Source of the DNA: Myxococcota bacterium
Lineage (GTDB): Bacteria; Myxococcota_C; UBA6777
DNA: 23,807 bases
Direction of reading: 5' to 3'
Assembly: GCA_963169055.1 (NCBI GenBank)
Contig: CAUJFU010000167.1
Coordinates: 1 to 23,807, forward strand
Shown: positions 1-8,391 of the stretch, in pieces
Position numbering within the stretch: the first letter of the stretch is position 1
Layout: each line of letters begins with the position of its first letter
The notes under the pieces: model-generated
What the model was told of the DNA's origin: nothing
The model's database searches: none
What the model saw: the letters and a program-made list of their open reading frames with translations, nothing else
Position numbers and translations under genes: made by a program

Positions 1-61
1 GACAGAAGAAACGCAGCCCCCCATGTTCGTGGCACTCAAAGCGGTGGTGTCGCTTGATTGA
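1..61 (+). CDS. possible 3' end of an upstream gene
   Basis: Reading frame 2 is open from the window edge and stops at TGA 59-61. It would give a C-terminus resembling TEETQPPMFVALKAVVSLD. A second frame also closes here (TGA 55-57), so only the protein-like composition of the frame-2 peptide favours it. No family can be assigned from 19 residues, and the segment may simply be intergenic. Confidence 0.3.
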   Translation, partial: TEETQPPMFVALKAVVSLD

Positions 62-81
62 AAAACGCCTACTCATCTAAG

Positions 82-201
82 TATAGGAGTGACGCAGTTC
101 GATACGAAAAAGGCCCATGTTCGGGCGCGGGCGGTTCGCGAACCGCCCCTACAACGGGTTGATTCTTCACGCTTTCCTTTTTCAACTGCGTCACTCCTAT
201 A
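82..201. repeat. 120-bp element with 18-bp perfect terminal inverted repeats
   Basis: TATAGGAGTGACGCAGTT at 82-99 is the exact reverse complement of 184-201. A second pairing, 106-113 with 176-183 (GAAAAAGG/CCTTTTTC), continues the stem. The interior holds a perfect 20-bp palindrome at 129-148 (GGGCGGTTCG and its complement). No ORF inside is credible. The right arm ends directly before the ribosome-binding site of the esterase gene, so the element probably forms part of its 5' untranslated region or upstream region. It looks like a MITE or REP-type element rather than a terminator, because no T-run follows the palindrome. Confidence 0.7.
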
Positions 202-221
202 AGAAGAAAGGGATTACAACG

Positions 222-2054
222 ATGTTTCGTGTAAATTGGAGGCCATCGCTGGCCTTGGCGGTCTGCTTTGCGTGGCTTGTATCGATACAGATCGGATGCC
301 CGCAAAGTACGCCACAGCCCGATGGAAGCGAAGAGAGCGTGTCCGATACGGACATTGAGAAAACACAAGAAGCATCCCCCGACGCCACCGAAGGGACAAC
401 CGAAACCATCACCGAGATATCCCCAGAAACAGTGGCAGAAACCACCACCGAGATATCTCCAGAAACAACGGCGGAAACCACACCCGACACGATCACTTGC
501 CAAACGACCAAGGCCGAACAAGAGGGCGATATCGCGATGACTTATGGGACGGTGCGCGGTTCACAAGAGGACGGCGTATGGAGCTACAAAGGAATCCCTT
601 ATGCGGCCCCACCGCTCGGCCCCTTGCGTTGGAAGGCTCCCCAACCTCCCGCGTGTTGGAAAGGAATCCGCCCCTCGACTTCTTTTGGAAGCGCTTGCGC
701 CCAAGTGGATATCCGCACCAACCGCAACAGCGGCGCGGAAGACTGCTTGACCCTGAACCTCTGGCGACCCGCCCAAGCCACGCCCCAACAGCCCCGACCT
801 GTGATGTTTTTCATCCACGGCGGCGGAAACGTCCAAGGCTCAAGCAGCGAAACCAACCTCGGCAGCGTCTTGATCTACAACGGAAAACATCTCGCCAAAC
901 AGCACGATGTTGTCGTCGTCACGATCAACTACCGTCTTGCAGCACTCGGTTATCTGGCCTTACCCGAACTTGCCAAGGAATCCCCGAACAAAACGTCCGG
1001 GAACTACGGCTTTTTGGATCAAGTTTTTGCGCTGCAATGGGTTCAACAACAGATCATCTTCTTTGGTGGGGATCCCGATCGAGTGATGATCTTTGGTGAG
1101 TCCGCAGGGGCCGTCAATGTCTGCGCCCATCTCGCTTCGCCTCTCTCGAAGGGCCTGTTCCACGCGGCTTTGATGCAAAGCGGTGGGTGTGGGGCCGTCG
1201 AATACAAAACGGCTGAAGCCAACGGAACGAAACGGCTCGATCAAAGCAATTGCAAAGATACAGCGGATCGCCTCGCTTGTTTGCGAGGCAAAGACGCCAA
1301 CGAGATCGCCCTGATCTTCCCCGCAGATATCGGCATCACGCGACTTGAATTTGGAGGGACCGACCGCGATTATGGCCCGATCATCGACGGATACGCCTTT
1401 CTTAAACACCCGACACAAACCATCCTCGCCAAAGAGCACAACGCAGTCCCCACAGTGATCGGCTCGAACGCCGATGAATACGAATCTTTGCTGTCTCCCA
1501 CCATACAAGTTCCCACCCAAGCCGCCTATGAAACGTACGTCAAAACCCTGCTCAAAACAGCCAGTCCCACAGATACCGACGCGATCCTCAAGATGTACGA
1601 AGCAAGCAATTATCCGACACCACGCGATGCGTTGGTCGATCTACTGACAGATCTGGCCTTCACTTGCCCCACCCGCGTCTACACCAAAAACCTCGCACAA
1701 AACCAACAAGCCTCGGTCTGGCGGTATTTCTTCTCCCGCCGCCCCAAACTTCCCAACCGCGAAGGCAAAGCAGCCCACGGCATCGAATTGTTGTATGTCT
1801 TCCAAAGCCTGCTTGATATCCCCCTATTCACGCCCGATCCCACCGACCTCAAGATATCAAACGACATGATGCGTTATTGGAGCCGCCTCGCCCTACACAA
1901 AGACCCCAACGGGCCGACACTACCAGCCTTTGCGTGGAATGCCTACGATCCCCAAAAAGACAACGCCCTGCAACTCGACGAACCGCTTGCCATGCTCCAA
2001 GGCGTACGCACCGACCGCTGCAACCTCTTGGAACGCGCCCTGACCAAGCCTTGA
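222..2054 (+). CDS. type-B carboxylesterase, predicted lipoprotein
   Basis: Serine hydrolase of the carboxylesterase/lipase (type B, alpha/beta hydrolase) family, 610 residues, expected to hydrolyse carboxylic esters outside the cytoplasm. The ATG at 222 is chosen over an in-frame ATG at 117 because AAAGGGA lies 8 nt upstream and the protein then begins with a lipoprotein signal ending at Cys26 (IQIGC). Residues 27-95 are a Thr/Glu/Ser-rich linker with 12-residue repeats. The catalytic domain follows: oxyanion HGGG at 199-202, EDCL at 173-176, nucleophile in GESAG (Ser294), probable acid Glu419 in NADEYES, and probable base His519 in AAHGIE. All are in the usual order, and the domain is of full length for the family. 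It stands alone; the next gene is convergent. The natural substrate cannot be read from sequence. Membrane anchoring is inferred from the lipobox. Confidence 0.93.
   Translation: MFRVNWRPSLALAVCFAWLVSIQIGCPQSTPQPDGSEESVSDTDIEKTQEASPDATEGTTETITEISPETVAETTTEISPETTAETTPDTITCQTTKAEQEGDIAMTYGTVRGSQEDGVWSYKGIPYAAPPLGPLRWKAPQPPACWKGIRPSTSFGSACAQVDIRTNRNSGAEDCLTLNLWRPAQATPQQPRPVMFFIHGGGNVQGSSSETNLGSVLIYNGKHLAKQHDVVVVTINYRLAALGYLALPELAKESPNKTSGNYGFLDQVFALQWVQQQIIFFGGDPDRVMIFGESAGAVNVCAHLASPLSKGLFHAALMQSGGCGAVEYKTAEANGTKRLDQSNCKDTADRLACLRGKDANEIALIFPADIGITRLEFGGTDRDYGPIIDGYAFLKHPTQTILAKEHNAVPTVIGSNADEYESLLSPTIQVPTQAAYETYVKTLLKTASPTDTDAILKMYEASNYPTPRDALVDLLTDLAFTCPTRVYTKNLAQNQQASVWRYFFSRRPKLPNREGKAAHGIELLYVFQSLLDIPLFTPDPTDLKISNDMMRYWSRLALHKDPNGPTLPAFAWNAYDPQKDNALQLDEPLAMLQGVRTDRCNLLERALTKP
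402..488 (+). repeat. 36-bp tandem repeat within the esterase linker
   Basis: Two near-identical 36-bp units (402-437 and 438-473) and a partial third encode the ET-TEISPET-AET linker of the esterase lipoprotein. The differences between units are few, and they preserve the Thr/Glu/Pro composition. This is typical of slippage-expanded spacer segments behind lipoprotein cysteines. Confidence 0.8.
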
Positions 2055-2081
2055 GGGAAAAAAGCCATACGAAATCCTGAT

Positions 2082-2189
2082 ATTGTGTACTCAGAAATGT
2101 GGGAGAAGCCATAGCGGGGCTGCCCAACATTGTATACTCAGAAAAGTGGGGGAAGCCATAGCGGGGCCGCCCAACAAAAAGTGGGGGAA
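2082..2189. repeat. 47-bp tandem direct repeat, 2.3 copies
   Basis: Units at 2082-2128 and 2129-2175 differ at about five positions, and a partial third starts at 2176 (AAAAAGTGGGGGAA). Each unit carries GAAGCCATAGCGGGGC and GCCCAAC, so GGGGC(T/C)GCCC gives a short self-complementary core. It fills most of the gap between the convergent esterase and phosphonate-oxygenase genes. Frames read through it in both directions, but none looks like a real protein. Confidence 0.75.
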
Positions 2190-2236
2190 TGACGAAGCGC
2201 ATCGACGTTTCGTGCATACTTTTCCAAGACTTTGTA

Positions 2237-3832
2237 TCACATCACCCGCACAGGGTTTCCGATATTAAACACGCCTGTGTTGCTGTAATCTTTTCCGGGT
2301 TCTCGCTCGCATTCGGGGGGAAAGACGGCGCGTTTTTGCGCGTAGTATTGTTCGCGGAAACTCCCTTCGGAAGCGCGATTGTAAGTAATATACAACGCAC
2401 GGCGCGGTCGTTCGGTGCGATTGGAAGCCGAGCGATGTGGGATGTACGAATCGAACAATAGGATATCACCCGCTTCGGTGGGAACAGGAACCCACGTCAA
2501 CGTCTGCGCAAATGCAGGATCGACCTCACCCGCTGGCGTCGAAGGCAAGATGCCCTGAGTGTGCAAGCCGGGAACCATCTCCAAACAGCCGTTCTCTGGG
2601 GTGGATGCGTCGATCGAGATCATCAACGTGATATGGTACTTCTGCCCAAACGTCGTAAAGGCGGGTGCGTCTTGGTGCGCAGCAAAACCGTTCCCACCCG
2701 ACAGTTTGAAATTGATCTTTTCTTTGTACAACACGGCTTGTTCTCCCATCAGATCGGACAACAAGCCAAGCAAAGAAGGGCCACGCAAAAGCCGATCAAA
2801 GCCTTCGTGGTATTCCAAAAACCGCTCGACTCGACACAACAGGCGTTCGCCCTTCGCAGAGGTCTCAAAGTACTTCATCCACAGCCCGGGCGTTTCGGGG
2901 CGCTGTTCAAGATCTTCGACCCAAGCACGCATCGCCGCTTGTTCTTCGAGAGAAAAGAGCCCCTTGAGATGGAGATAACCATTTTCCTCCCAAAAAGTCC
3001 GATGTATCGGAGAAATGGTTAACCTGCTTTGCTCCCCTCCCAGCAAGTTCTTCGCGGTTCGTTTTTGACGCATCAGGTGAGAGCGGCACATCGCCTTGTA
3101 CACGCCCAGATCGGGCAAGGGCTGATGTTCCGCTTTGGCTCGCTCGTCCCAAACCCGCATCCGTAGGCTAGATTGAAACAGAGGATCGCGCTCAAAAGCC
3201 AACGCTTCTTCTTCCCCCATCGGCCCGCCCTGATAGGCCAAGGTTTGCTTGCTCGCTTCCGAAAGTTTTTCCAGATACGACGGTGTTTTATAGACCAGAT
3301 AACGCTTGGCTTGCACATGGTTTTCGATCAGCTTTGCGACGGTCTCGGAAAAGCCACGCGCACGCAACCAGTCTGCTCCGACTTTTTCGTGACGCATCGT
3401 ACCGTAACCGCCCATGTCTTCGGCTTCTTGGCGCGGCGTGCAAAAATGCCCGATATCATGCAAAAAGGCCGCGATGATCACGTCTTGCTCAAACCCTTCT
3501 GCCTCCGCCAGTTGCGCACTTTGGGCCATGTGTTCAAGCTGCGAAACGGGTTCTCCAATGTAGTCATCGGCTCCATGACGCGCATACAACGCAAATATCT
3601 CTTCCACGATCACATCCACCGCTGGATCTCCCGATGATTCGGTCGAGATAGCGTTTTTCAATGATTCTGGCGAGATGGAATCTCCCGATGACTCAGAAAA
3701 GACCACATCTCCTTTCGACGGCTGAGAAGAGAGAGCAGATCCGATCGATGGTTCGGGCGAGATCGATGGTTCGGACGAGATCGATGGTTCGGACGAGATC
3801 GATGTGTCTTTCGATGGGTTGTGGGGGTTCAT
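2237..3832 (-). CDS. PhnZ-PhnY-like fused aminophosphonate oxygenase
   Basis: A 531-residue protein combining two oxygenase modules that are normally separate. Residues 1-70 are a Ser/Glu/Pro-rich repeat region. Residues about 72-260 form an HD domain with the hallmarks of the mixed-valent di-iron oxygenase PhnZ: the substrate loop Tyr91-Ile-Gly-Glu94, His101 in QLEH, HDIGH at 125-129, His148, His172 and Asp229. With a constant offset of about 67-68 these match the published PhnZ residues as I recall them. Residues about 272-531 form a PhyH-type Fe(II)/2-oxoglutarate dioxygenase like PhnY: HQD at 386-388, distal His466 and Arg477/478. In known pathways PhnY hydroxylates 2-aminoethylphosphonate, and PhnZ then cleaves the C-P bond to give glycine and phosphate. 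TmpA/TmpB act similarly on the trimethyl analogue, so the exact substrate is open. GGAGG lies 7 nt before the ATG. No transporter or Pho box is visible nearby. Confidence 0.88.
   Translation of the reverse strand: MNPHNPSKDTSISSEPSISSEPSISPEPSIGSALSSQPSKGDVVFSESSGDSISPESLKNAISTESSGDPAVDVIVEEIFALYARHGADDYIGEPVSQLEHMAQSAQLAEAEGFEQDVIIAAFLHDIGHFCTPRQEAEDMGGYGTMRHEKVGADWLRARGFSETVAKLIENHVQAKRYLVYKTPSYLEKLSEASKQTLAYQGGPMGEEEALAFERDPLFQSSLRMRVWDERAKAEHQPLPDLGVYKAMCRSHLMRQKRTAKNLLGGEQSRLTISPIHRTFWEENGYLHLKGLFSLEEQAAMRAWVEDLEQRPETPGLWMKYFETSAKGERLLCRVERFLEYHEGFDRLLRGPSLLGLLSDLMGEQAVLYKEKINFKLSGGNGFAAHQDAPAFTTFGQKYHITLMISIDASTPENGCLEMVPGLHTQGILPSTPAGEVDPAFAQTLTWVPVPTEAGDILLFDSYIPHRSASNRTERPRRALYITYNRASEGSFREQYYAQKRAVFPPECEREPGKDYSNTGVFNIGNPVRVM
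3743..3804 (-). repeat. 18-bp tandem repeat, N-terminus of the PhnZ-PhnY fusion
   Basis: Three 18-bp units (3743-3760, 3761-3778, 3779-3796) plus a partial fourth encode six-residue SEPSIS repeats at the start of the fusion protein. The units are almost identical, indicating recent slippage. The encoded segment is presumably disordered and lies outside both catalytic modules. Confidence 0.8.
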
Positions 3833-3967
3833 CGGAAAGCCTCCGTCTATTTGGGGTAGGAGTTGGGGGTGCAGTGCAAAAACGAGTTGATCTTGGATGG
3901 GATCGGGCTTGAGGTCAACGTTCTTTTGTCGGGCAGTGAGGGCGGTTTCTGCGTATGGGCCGTTGGT

Positions 3968-5269
3968 TCAGCGTTTTTCGAGCGCCTTAATCAACGAATT
4001 CAAGTCGTCGTCAAGAGCTTGGATCTCGATCACTTCGTCCTCTTCATCCGTGGGCTTCTGTGGAGGCGGTGGGGATTGCGAAATGCGAGAGGCTCGCCCT
4101 CCGCCCATGTACGGTGTTTTGGTTGCAGGCGAAGCAGGAGAAGTAGCGTTTGCCTCGGTGTGTTGGAGGTTTCCGAGCGAATTAGAAGAGTCCGCCCCCT
4201 CTGAGAAAGAGCGCAACGGTGGCAAGGTATAAGCCCCGATCTCGTCGTCCGCCGAAAGACTCGCTTGGTCTTGTGCTTGTGGCCACGACCATTGCGTGCG
4301 CTGCGAGAGCCAAGCGCGATAACGCTCAAAACTCCACATCCCCTCACGCGCCCCCGTTTCCATGACCGAAAGCAGCTTGAAAAATTGCCCTTCGCGCACA
4401 AGATTGCGCACCGCAGAAGAACCTCGGATGATCTCGCATTCAGGAACACGCAGATCCAGATCTTCCCGATACAACAGGCGTTGGCAGACCACTGCCTGCA
4501 AACAATCCGCCAACTGCGTACGCACACCCGCTTGGATCTCAGGAGAAAAAGCTGAGACAAGACGTTGTAAAGCTTCCGCGCAGCTTGAGGAATGGACTGT
4601 CGCAAACACCAAATGGCCGGTCTCTGCGGCGTTGAGGGTTTGTCGCATGGTCTCGGGATCGCGCATCTCCCCCACCATCAACACGTCGGGATCTTCGCGC
4701 ATCGCATCGATCAATGCGCGCTCCACCGAAGGCGTGTCTCGCCCCACTTCGCGCTGCCTGATCAACGAACGCACAGGCGACAAGAAGAACTCGATCGGAT
4801 GTTCGATCGTGACAATATGACACGCCCGATGCACGTTGATCTCCTGCACCATCGCCGCCAACGTCGAAGACTTGCCGCTTCCTGTGGGGCCTGACACCAA
4901 CACCAAACCATGCGGCAAGGCCGCGATTTCGCGCAATACGGGGTGCAGATTCAAGCTCTCAACAGTCGGTTGTTGCGCGGACATCAGTCGGATCGCAAAG
5001 CCCACTCCTCGCGCACTTTGCAACACGTTGACGCGACAACGCACTCCCGCGATGGTTTGGGCCAGATCATACGATCGCTGCTGCAAAAACAACGGCCACG
5101 CCTCCCCCAACAACCCACGCGCCGCCTCCAATAGCGCAGCCCCTCCGATCGCCCCGCCGATCGGCTGCAACTGCCCCCGCACACGCACCATCAACGGCAT
5201 CCCCGCTTCCAAATGCAGATCACTCGCTTGCACCCCTCGCGCTTGTCTTACCCATTGCTTCAATGACAT
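3968..5269 (-). CDS. pilT: PilT-family type IV pilus retraction ATPase
   Basis: Hexameric secretion-superfamily ATPase that in type IV pili powers retraction at the inner face of the inner membrane. The ATG at 5269 is preferred over an ATG 13 codons upstream because GGGAGA lies 7 nt before it and the protein then starts like PilT (ASDLHLEAG). Seen: Walker A GPTGSGKS at 127-134, Asp/Glu-box region TIEHPIEF, Walker B region DVLMVGEMRD at 195-204, His box GHLVFATVH at 218-226, and the PilT-type C-terminal motif AVRNLVREGQ at 286-295. PilT is usually about 340-380 residues. This one has 433, because a Ser/Pro-rich tail ends in an acidic stretch (TDEEDEVIEIQALDDDL). No other pilus gene is in the window, so PilU or a PilT paralogue remains possible. 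Confidence 0.88.
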   Translation of the reverse strand: MSLKQWVRQARGVQASDLHLEAGMPLMVRVRGQLQPIGGAIGGAALLEAARGLLGEAWPLFLQQRSYDLAQTIAGVRCRVNVLQSARGVGFAIRLMSAQQPTVESLNLHPVLREIAALPHGLVLVSGPTGSGKSSTLAAMVQEINVHRACHIVTIEHPIEFFLSPVRSLIRQREVGRDTPSVERALIDAMREDPDVLMVGEMRDPETMRQTLNAAETGHLVFATVHSSSCAEALQRLVSAFSPEIQAGVRTQLADCLQAVVCQRLLYREDLDLRVPECEIIRGSSAVRNLVREGQFFKLLSVMETGAREGMWSFERYRAWLSQRTQWSWPQAQDQASLSADDEIGAYTLPPLRSFSEGADSSNSLGNLQHTEANATSPASPATKTPYMGGGRASRISQSPPPPQKPTDEEDEVIEIQALDDDLNSLIKALEKR

Positions 5270-5663
5270 CCGATATCTCCCTTCTATCCGCACGTTCCAA
5301 CACCACATCCATCACCCGCCCCTCACGGCGTCCATCCCGCGCCCCCTGCACACGCTATGCCTCGATTATACGCACCACGCCACAAACTAAGCACACACCC
5401 CTCCACAAAAAAGAAGGTTGCTTGTTTTGGCGAATTGCATACGATAAGTTTTTTGAGGGAAGCCGCTTGAATCATCTACGCAAAGCGGCCCATACACAAC
5501 AAGTGATCTCGTTGCTTGTACTGAGCGCCAACAGGACGTTCGCTTGGTCCACCGCCTCGCAACAACCCTGCCTGTGTCGGGATGGAATCCGCACCGATGG
5601 TCGCCGATCTCAATCGCCCCATCACAGGGCCAATACATCACGCAAACCACAAAGGAGAGGGAA
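5270..5663. other. intergenic region between divergent pilT-like and acyl-CoA synthetase genes
   Basis: About 390 bases without a convincing gene. It must contain the promoters of the two divergent genes. A weak sigma70-like pair on the + strand is TTGCTT (5418-5423), 16 nt, TACGAT (5440-5445), followed by a T-rich stretch. An open frame runs into the synthetase from 5544, but the ribosome-binding site supports the later GTG. I see no strong hairpin or repeat. Confidence 0.5.
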
Positions 5664-7463
5664 GTGGCCCGCGATACAGTCATCGACCGCTTTCGAGCGC
5701 ACGCACAAAAATCAGGAAATCATCCCGCATTATACGGCCAAGCCGGCAACGCATGGCGCATGATCACATGGAAAGAATACTGGGATCAGTGCCAAAAATT
5801 CGGCGGGGCCTTGATCAAACACGGCCACCAGCCCGGTGGAGCCGTCACGATTATGGGCGACAACTGCCCTGAATGGGTGATCGCCGACGTCGGGGCCATG
5901 ATGGTTCGCGGCGTACCTGCGGGCGTTTATCAAACCAGCACCACCGAACAAACTGCCTATATCGTCAACCACTGCGAAGCCGTTGTGTTTGTGATCGAAA
6001 GCAAAAAGCTGTGGGACGCTTCGGTGGCCCCCATCCTCAAGGATCTCAAAACCGTTCAACGCTTTGTGATGATCCGCGACGCCGACAAGATCAAACACGA
6101 AAAAGTCGTCTCGTTTGAAGACTTCTTAAAAGAAGGCGAAGAAAAAGCCGACGAAGTACACAAGCGCGTCGACAGCATCGACTACAACGACCTCGCGACG
6201 TTGATCTACACCAGCGGCACCACAGGCCCCCCCAAAGGCGTGATGCTCAGCCAACGCAACCTTGCTTTTACCGCAGGCAAGGCCGTAGATCTGGTCGGTG
6301 GATTGGACGGAAACGATTGCAACGTCTCTTATCTTCCGCTGTCGCACATCGCCGAGCAGATGTTCACGATCCACGTTCCTCTTTCAGCGGGTAGCCCCGC
6401 CTATTTCTGCGCCGACCTCAAACAGATCCGCGACGCGCTAACCAAAGCACGACCGACGATATTTCTCGGTGTTCCGCGAGTGTGGGAAAAATTCAAAACC
6501 GCGCTTGAAGGCAAGTTTGCCGAAGCCAAGGGACTCAAAAAGCTGTTGCTTGGTTGGGCGCGAGGAGTGGCCCTTAAAGCGGGCTATCATAAGCTCCAAC
6601 ACGGCGCACCGAGCGGCATCTTGGGCCTCCAGTTCAAACTTGCAAGCCGCATCCTCGGCAAGATCCACGCGGGCCTCGGTTTGGATCGGCTGCGTGTCGC
6701 TGTCGTAGGCGCTGCTCCCATCGGCCTTGACGTCCTCGAATTCTTTTTGTCGATCGGCATCCCCATCCACGAAGTCTACGGACAATCCGAAGGTACGGGT
6801 CCCACCACATTCAACCGCCCCAAACCCGGATGGACCAAACTCGGAACGGTTGGACGACCCTTTCCCGATGTCGAAGTCAAGATCGCCGAAGACGGCGAGA
6901 TCATCTTCAAAGGCGACAACGTCTTTCTGGGATATTACAAAAGCCCCGAAGCCACGAGCGAAACACTCAACAATGGCTGGCTGCATTCAGGCGATATCGG
7001 CGAGTTTGACAGCGATGGATTCCTCCGCATTACCGACCGCAAGAAGGACTTGATCATCACCGCTGGTGGAAAGAACGTCGCCCCACAAAATATCGAAAAA
7101 CTCTTGCGCCAGATCGACGGCATCGGCCAAGCGGTGGCAATCGGCGACCGCCGCAAGTTTATGGCAGCCTTGCTCACGCTCGATCCCGAACGTGCGCCCA
7201 AATTGGCCGCAGAGCGCGGTTGGCCCACGGATCTTGCACAACTCGCCAAACACAACGACTTCATCCAATACGTCGATGCAGAAGTGAAAAAGGCCAACGA
7301 AAGCCTCGCACGCTACGAAAGCATCCGCAAGTTCACGCTCATCCCCGTCGACTTTACCATCGAAGGCGGCGAACTCACCCCCACCCAAAAGATCAAACGT
7401 CGCGTCGTCAACGAAAAATACGCTGCCGAGATCGAAGCCTTCTACGCTGGCCTCGACGACTGA
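5664..7463 (+). CDS. long-chain fatty acyl-CoA synthetase (AMP-forming)
   Basis: ANL-superfamily adenylating enzyme that activates a fatty acid with ATP and CoA. It is 599 residues, the usual size of the FadD15/FAA1-type long-chain synthetases. The start is GTG 5664, chosen because AAAGGAGAGG ends 3 nt before it; the upstream in-frame ATG at 5544 would add 40 residues with no homologous look. Motifs: P-loop-like YTSGTTGPPKG at 182-192, YLPLSHIAEQ near 223, the adenylate-binding EVYGQSEGTG, GWLHSGDIGEFDSDGF, and the hinge DRKKDLIITAGGKNVAP. The order and spacing are complete. The next gene starts 27 nt downstream on the same strand, so the two probably form an operon. Chain-length preference cannot be told. 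Confidence 0.95.
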   Translation: MARDTVIDRFRAHAQKSGNHPALYGQAGNAWRMITWKEYWDQCQKFGGALIKHGHQPGGAVTIMGDNCPEWVIADVGAMMVRGVPAGVYQTSTTEQTAYIVNHCEAVVFVIESKKLWDASVAPILKDLKTVQRFVMIRDADKIKHEKVVSFEDFLKEGEEKADEVHKRVDSIDYNDLATLIYTSGTTGPPKGVMLSQRNLAFTAGKAVDLVGGLDGNDCNVSYLPLSHIAEQMFTIHVPLSAGSPAYFCADLKQIRDALTKARPTIFLGVPRVWEKFKTALEGKFAEAKGLKKLLLGWARGVALKAGYHKLQHGAPSGILGLQFKLASRILGKIHAGLGLDRLRVAVVGAAPIGLDVLEFFLSIGIPIHEVYGQSEGTGPTTFNRPKPGWTKLGTVGRPFPDVEVKIAEDGEIIFKGDNVFLGYYKSPEATSETLNNGWLHSGDIGEFDSDGFLRITDRKKDLIITAGGKNVAPQNIEKLLRQIDGIGQAVAIGDRRKFMAALLTLDPERAPKLAAERGWPTDLAQLAKHNDFIQYVDAEVKKANESLARYESIRKFTLIPVDFTIEGGELTPTQKIKRRVVNEKYAAEIEAFYAGLDD

Positions 7464-7490
7464 TCTGCTCCACCCTCTACGGAGTGAGCC

Positions 7491-8024
7491 TTGACAACAA
7501 CAATCCCGCCACACCACCGCTATTTTCAAGCCAAACAGGGGCGTTGGTGGAGTCCCTTTCGATTTGAGATCACCGATCCAAAGGGGCTTCGTACAAGTTC
7601 CTTGCGATGGAAAGAAAAACAAACGCTTTGGCTGCTTGACTCTTTTTGCCGCCAAAACAGGTTCCCCACTTTTTCAACCCTGATGGATTACACAAGTCGA
7701 GGCCAACACAACGAAGTCTTCCATATCACAGAACTTTCGTTCGGTGGCATCACCTTGTTCCGCAGCCTAGAAACCATCCACCTCAAAGAAGACGGCTACA
7801 CCTTTGACGTCGACGGAAAACAAGGCTTCTTTCCCTTTTTATGGTGGAGATCGCCATGGAAAGCTCAGGGATTTGTAGACAAAAAAGACGATGCAGCTAC
7901 GTATTTTCTTCCTTGGCAAGGCTTGGAACTCGTACAGCACACGCGAATGACTCCCGCAGGACTGGAGATCCTGCAAGAAACCCCCTTCTCTAAGGCCACC
8001 TTGTGCCTTCGGCCCCGCTCTTAA
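7491..8024 (+). CDS. hypothetical protein, 177 aa
   Basis: I do not recognise this protein. It starts at TTG 7491, with GGAG 6-9 nt upstream, 27 nt behind the acyl-CoA synthetase stop, which suggests co-transcription. It has no signal peptide or membrane segment. The composition is rich in aromatic residues (Trp, Phe) and alternating beta-type stretches: WWSPFRFEI, TELSFGGITLF, DGYTFDVDGK, WWRSPWKAQGF. A compact all-beta cytoplasmic domain is possible. The reading frame uses codons like its neighbours, and no competing frame is better. Role unknown; a function linked to lipid metabolism is only suggested by position. Confidence 0.7.
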   Translation: MTTTIPPHHRYFQAKQGRWWSPFRFEITDPKGLRTSSLRWKEKQTLWLLDSFCRQNRFPTFSTLMDYTSRGQHNEVFHITELSFGGITLFRSLETIHLKEDGYTFDVDGKQGFFPFLWWRSPWKAQGFVDKKDDAATYFLPWQGLELVQHTRMTPAGLEILQETPFSKATLCLRPRS

Positions 8025-8070
8025 ACACCCTCCCCCCCTTGTCCGAACCATCGTTGAGCACAAGTCGCCT

Positions 8071-8112
8071 CTCGTGTTTTCGCGCCTGTCCAAGCAACAG
8101 AGTTGTCTGTGT
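8071..8112 (-). repeat. partial copy of the 129-bp dispersed repeat
   Basis: Read on the minus strand, it matches the right third of the full repeat: ACTCTGTTGCTTGGACAGG followed by GCGAAAACACG, against ACTCTGTCGCTTGAACGG and GCGAACACGG in the full copy 130 bp away. The hairpin half is missing. Confidence 0.5.
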
Positions 8113-8242
8113 ATAAGAGTGATACGATGTCCGTAAGAAGTGTACATGCGATCCGTTGTAAACGCCCTGTGGTTGGGCCTCCACAGAGGGCTGCCCCAAC
8201 ATCTTTCGCTCGCATGATGGGTGGATTTTGTATGACTTGTCG

Positions 8243-8371
8243 CCCAAAAAAGCCGTGTTCGCATCCGTTCAAGCGACAGAGTCGCATGTGTGAAAAACCT
8301 GCGCACTCTTCGCCGATACAGGGTCAAGGGAGCGCGGCTCCCTTGCGGGGCGTGGGGCAGCGCCCCACAAA
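8243..8371 (-). repeat. 129-bp dispersed repeat, copy A
   Basis: On the minus strand it begins TTTGTGGGG and ends in ACACGG followed by a T-run. Two hairpins occupy its left half: GTGGGGC-GCT-GCCCCAC and CAAGGGAGC-CGC-GCTCCCTTG. The core GTATCGGCGAAGAG and the block ACTCTGTCGCTT follow. It lies about 20 nt beyond the stop of the glycosyltransferase gene, in the same orientation, so it may sit in that mRNA's 3' end. Copies B and C are at 19689 and 20500. Confidence 0.85.
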
Positions 8372-8391
8372 CACAAACCAACCAGTCATTC

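Larger units (their letters stand above)
8025..8391. other. intergenic region carrying dispersed-repeat copies
   Basis: This stretch lies between two convergent genes, the 177-aa gene and the glycosyltransferase. It contains one full (8243-8371) and one partial (8071-8112) copy of the 129-bp dispersed repeat. Between them, at about 8166-8205, is a short inverted region (CCCTGTGGTTGGG and CCTCCACAGAGGG) with no clear role. No gene is credible. Confidence 0.6.
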
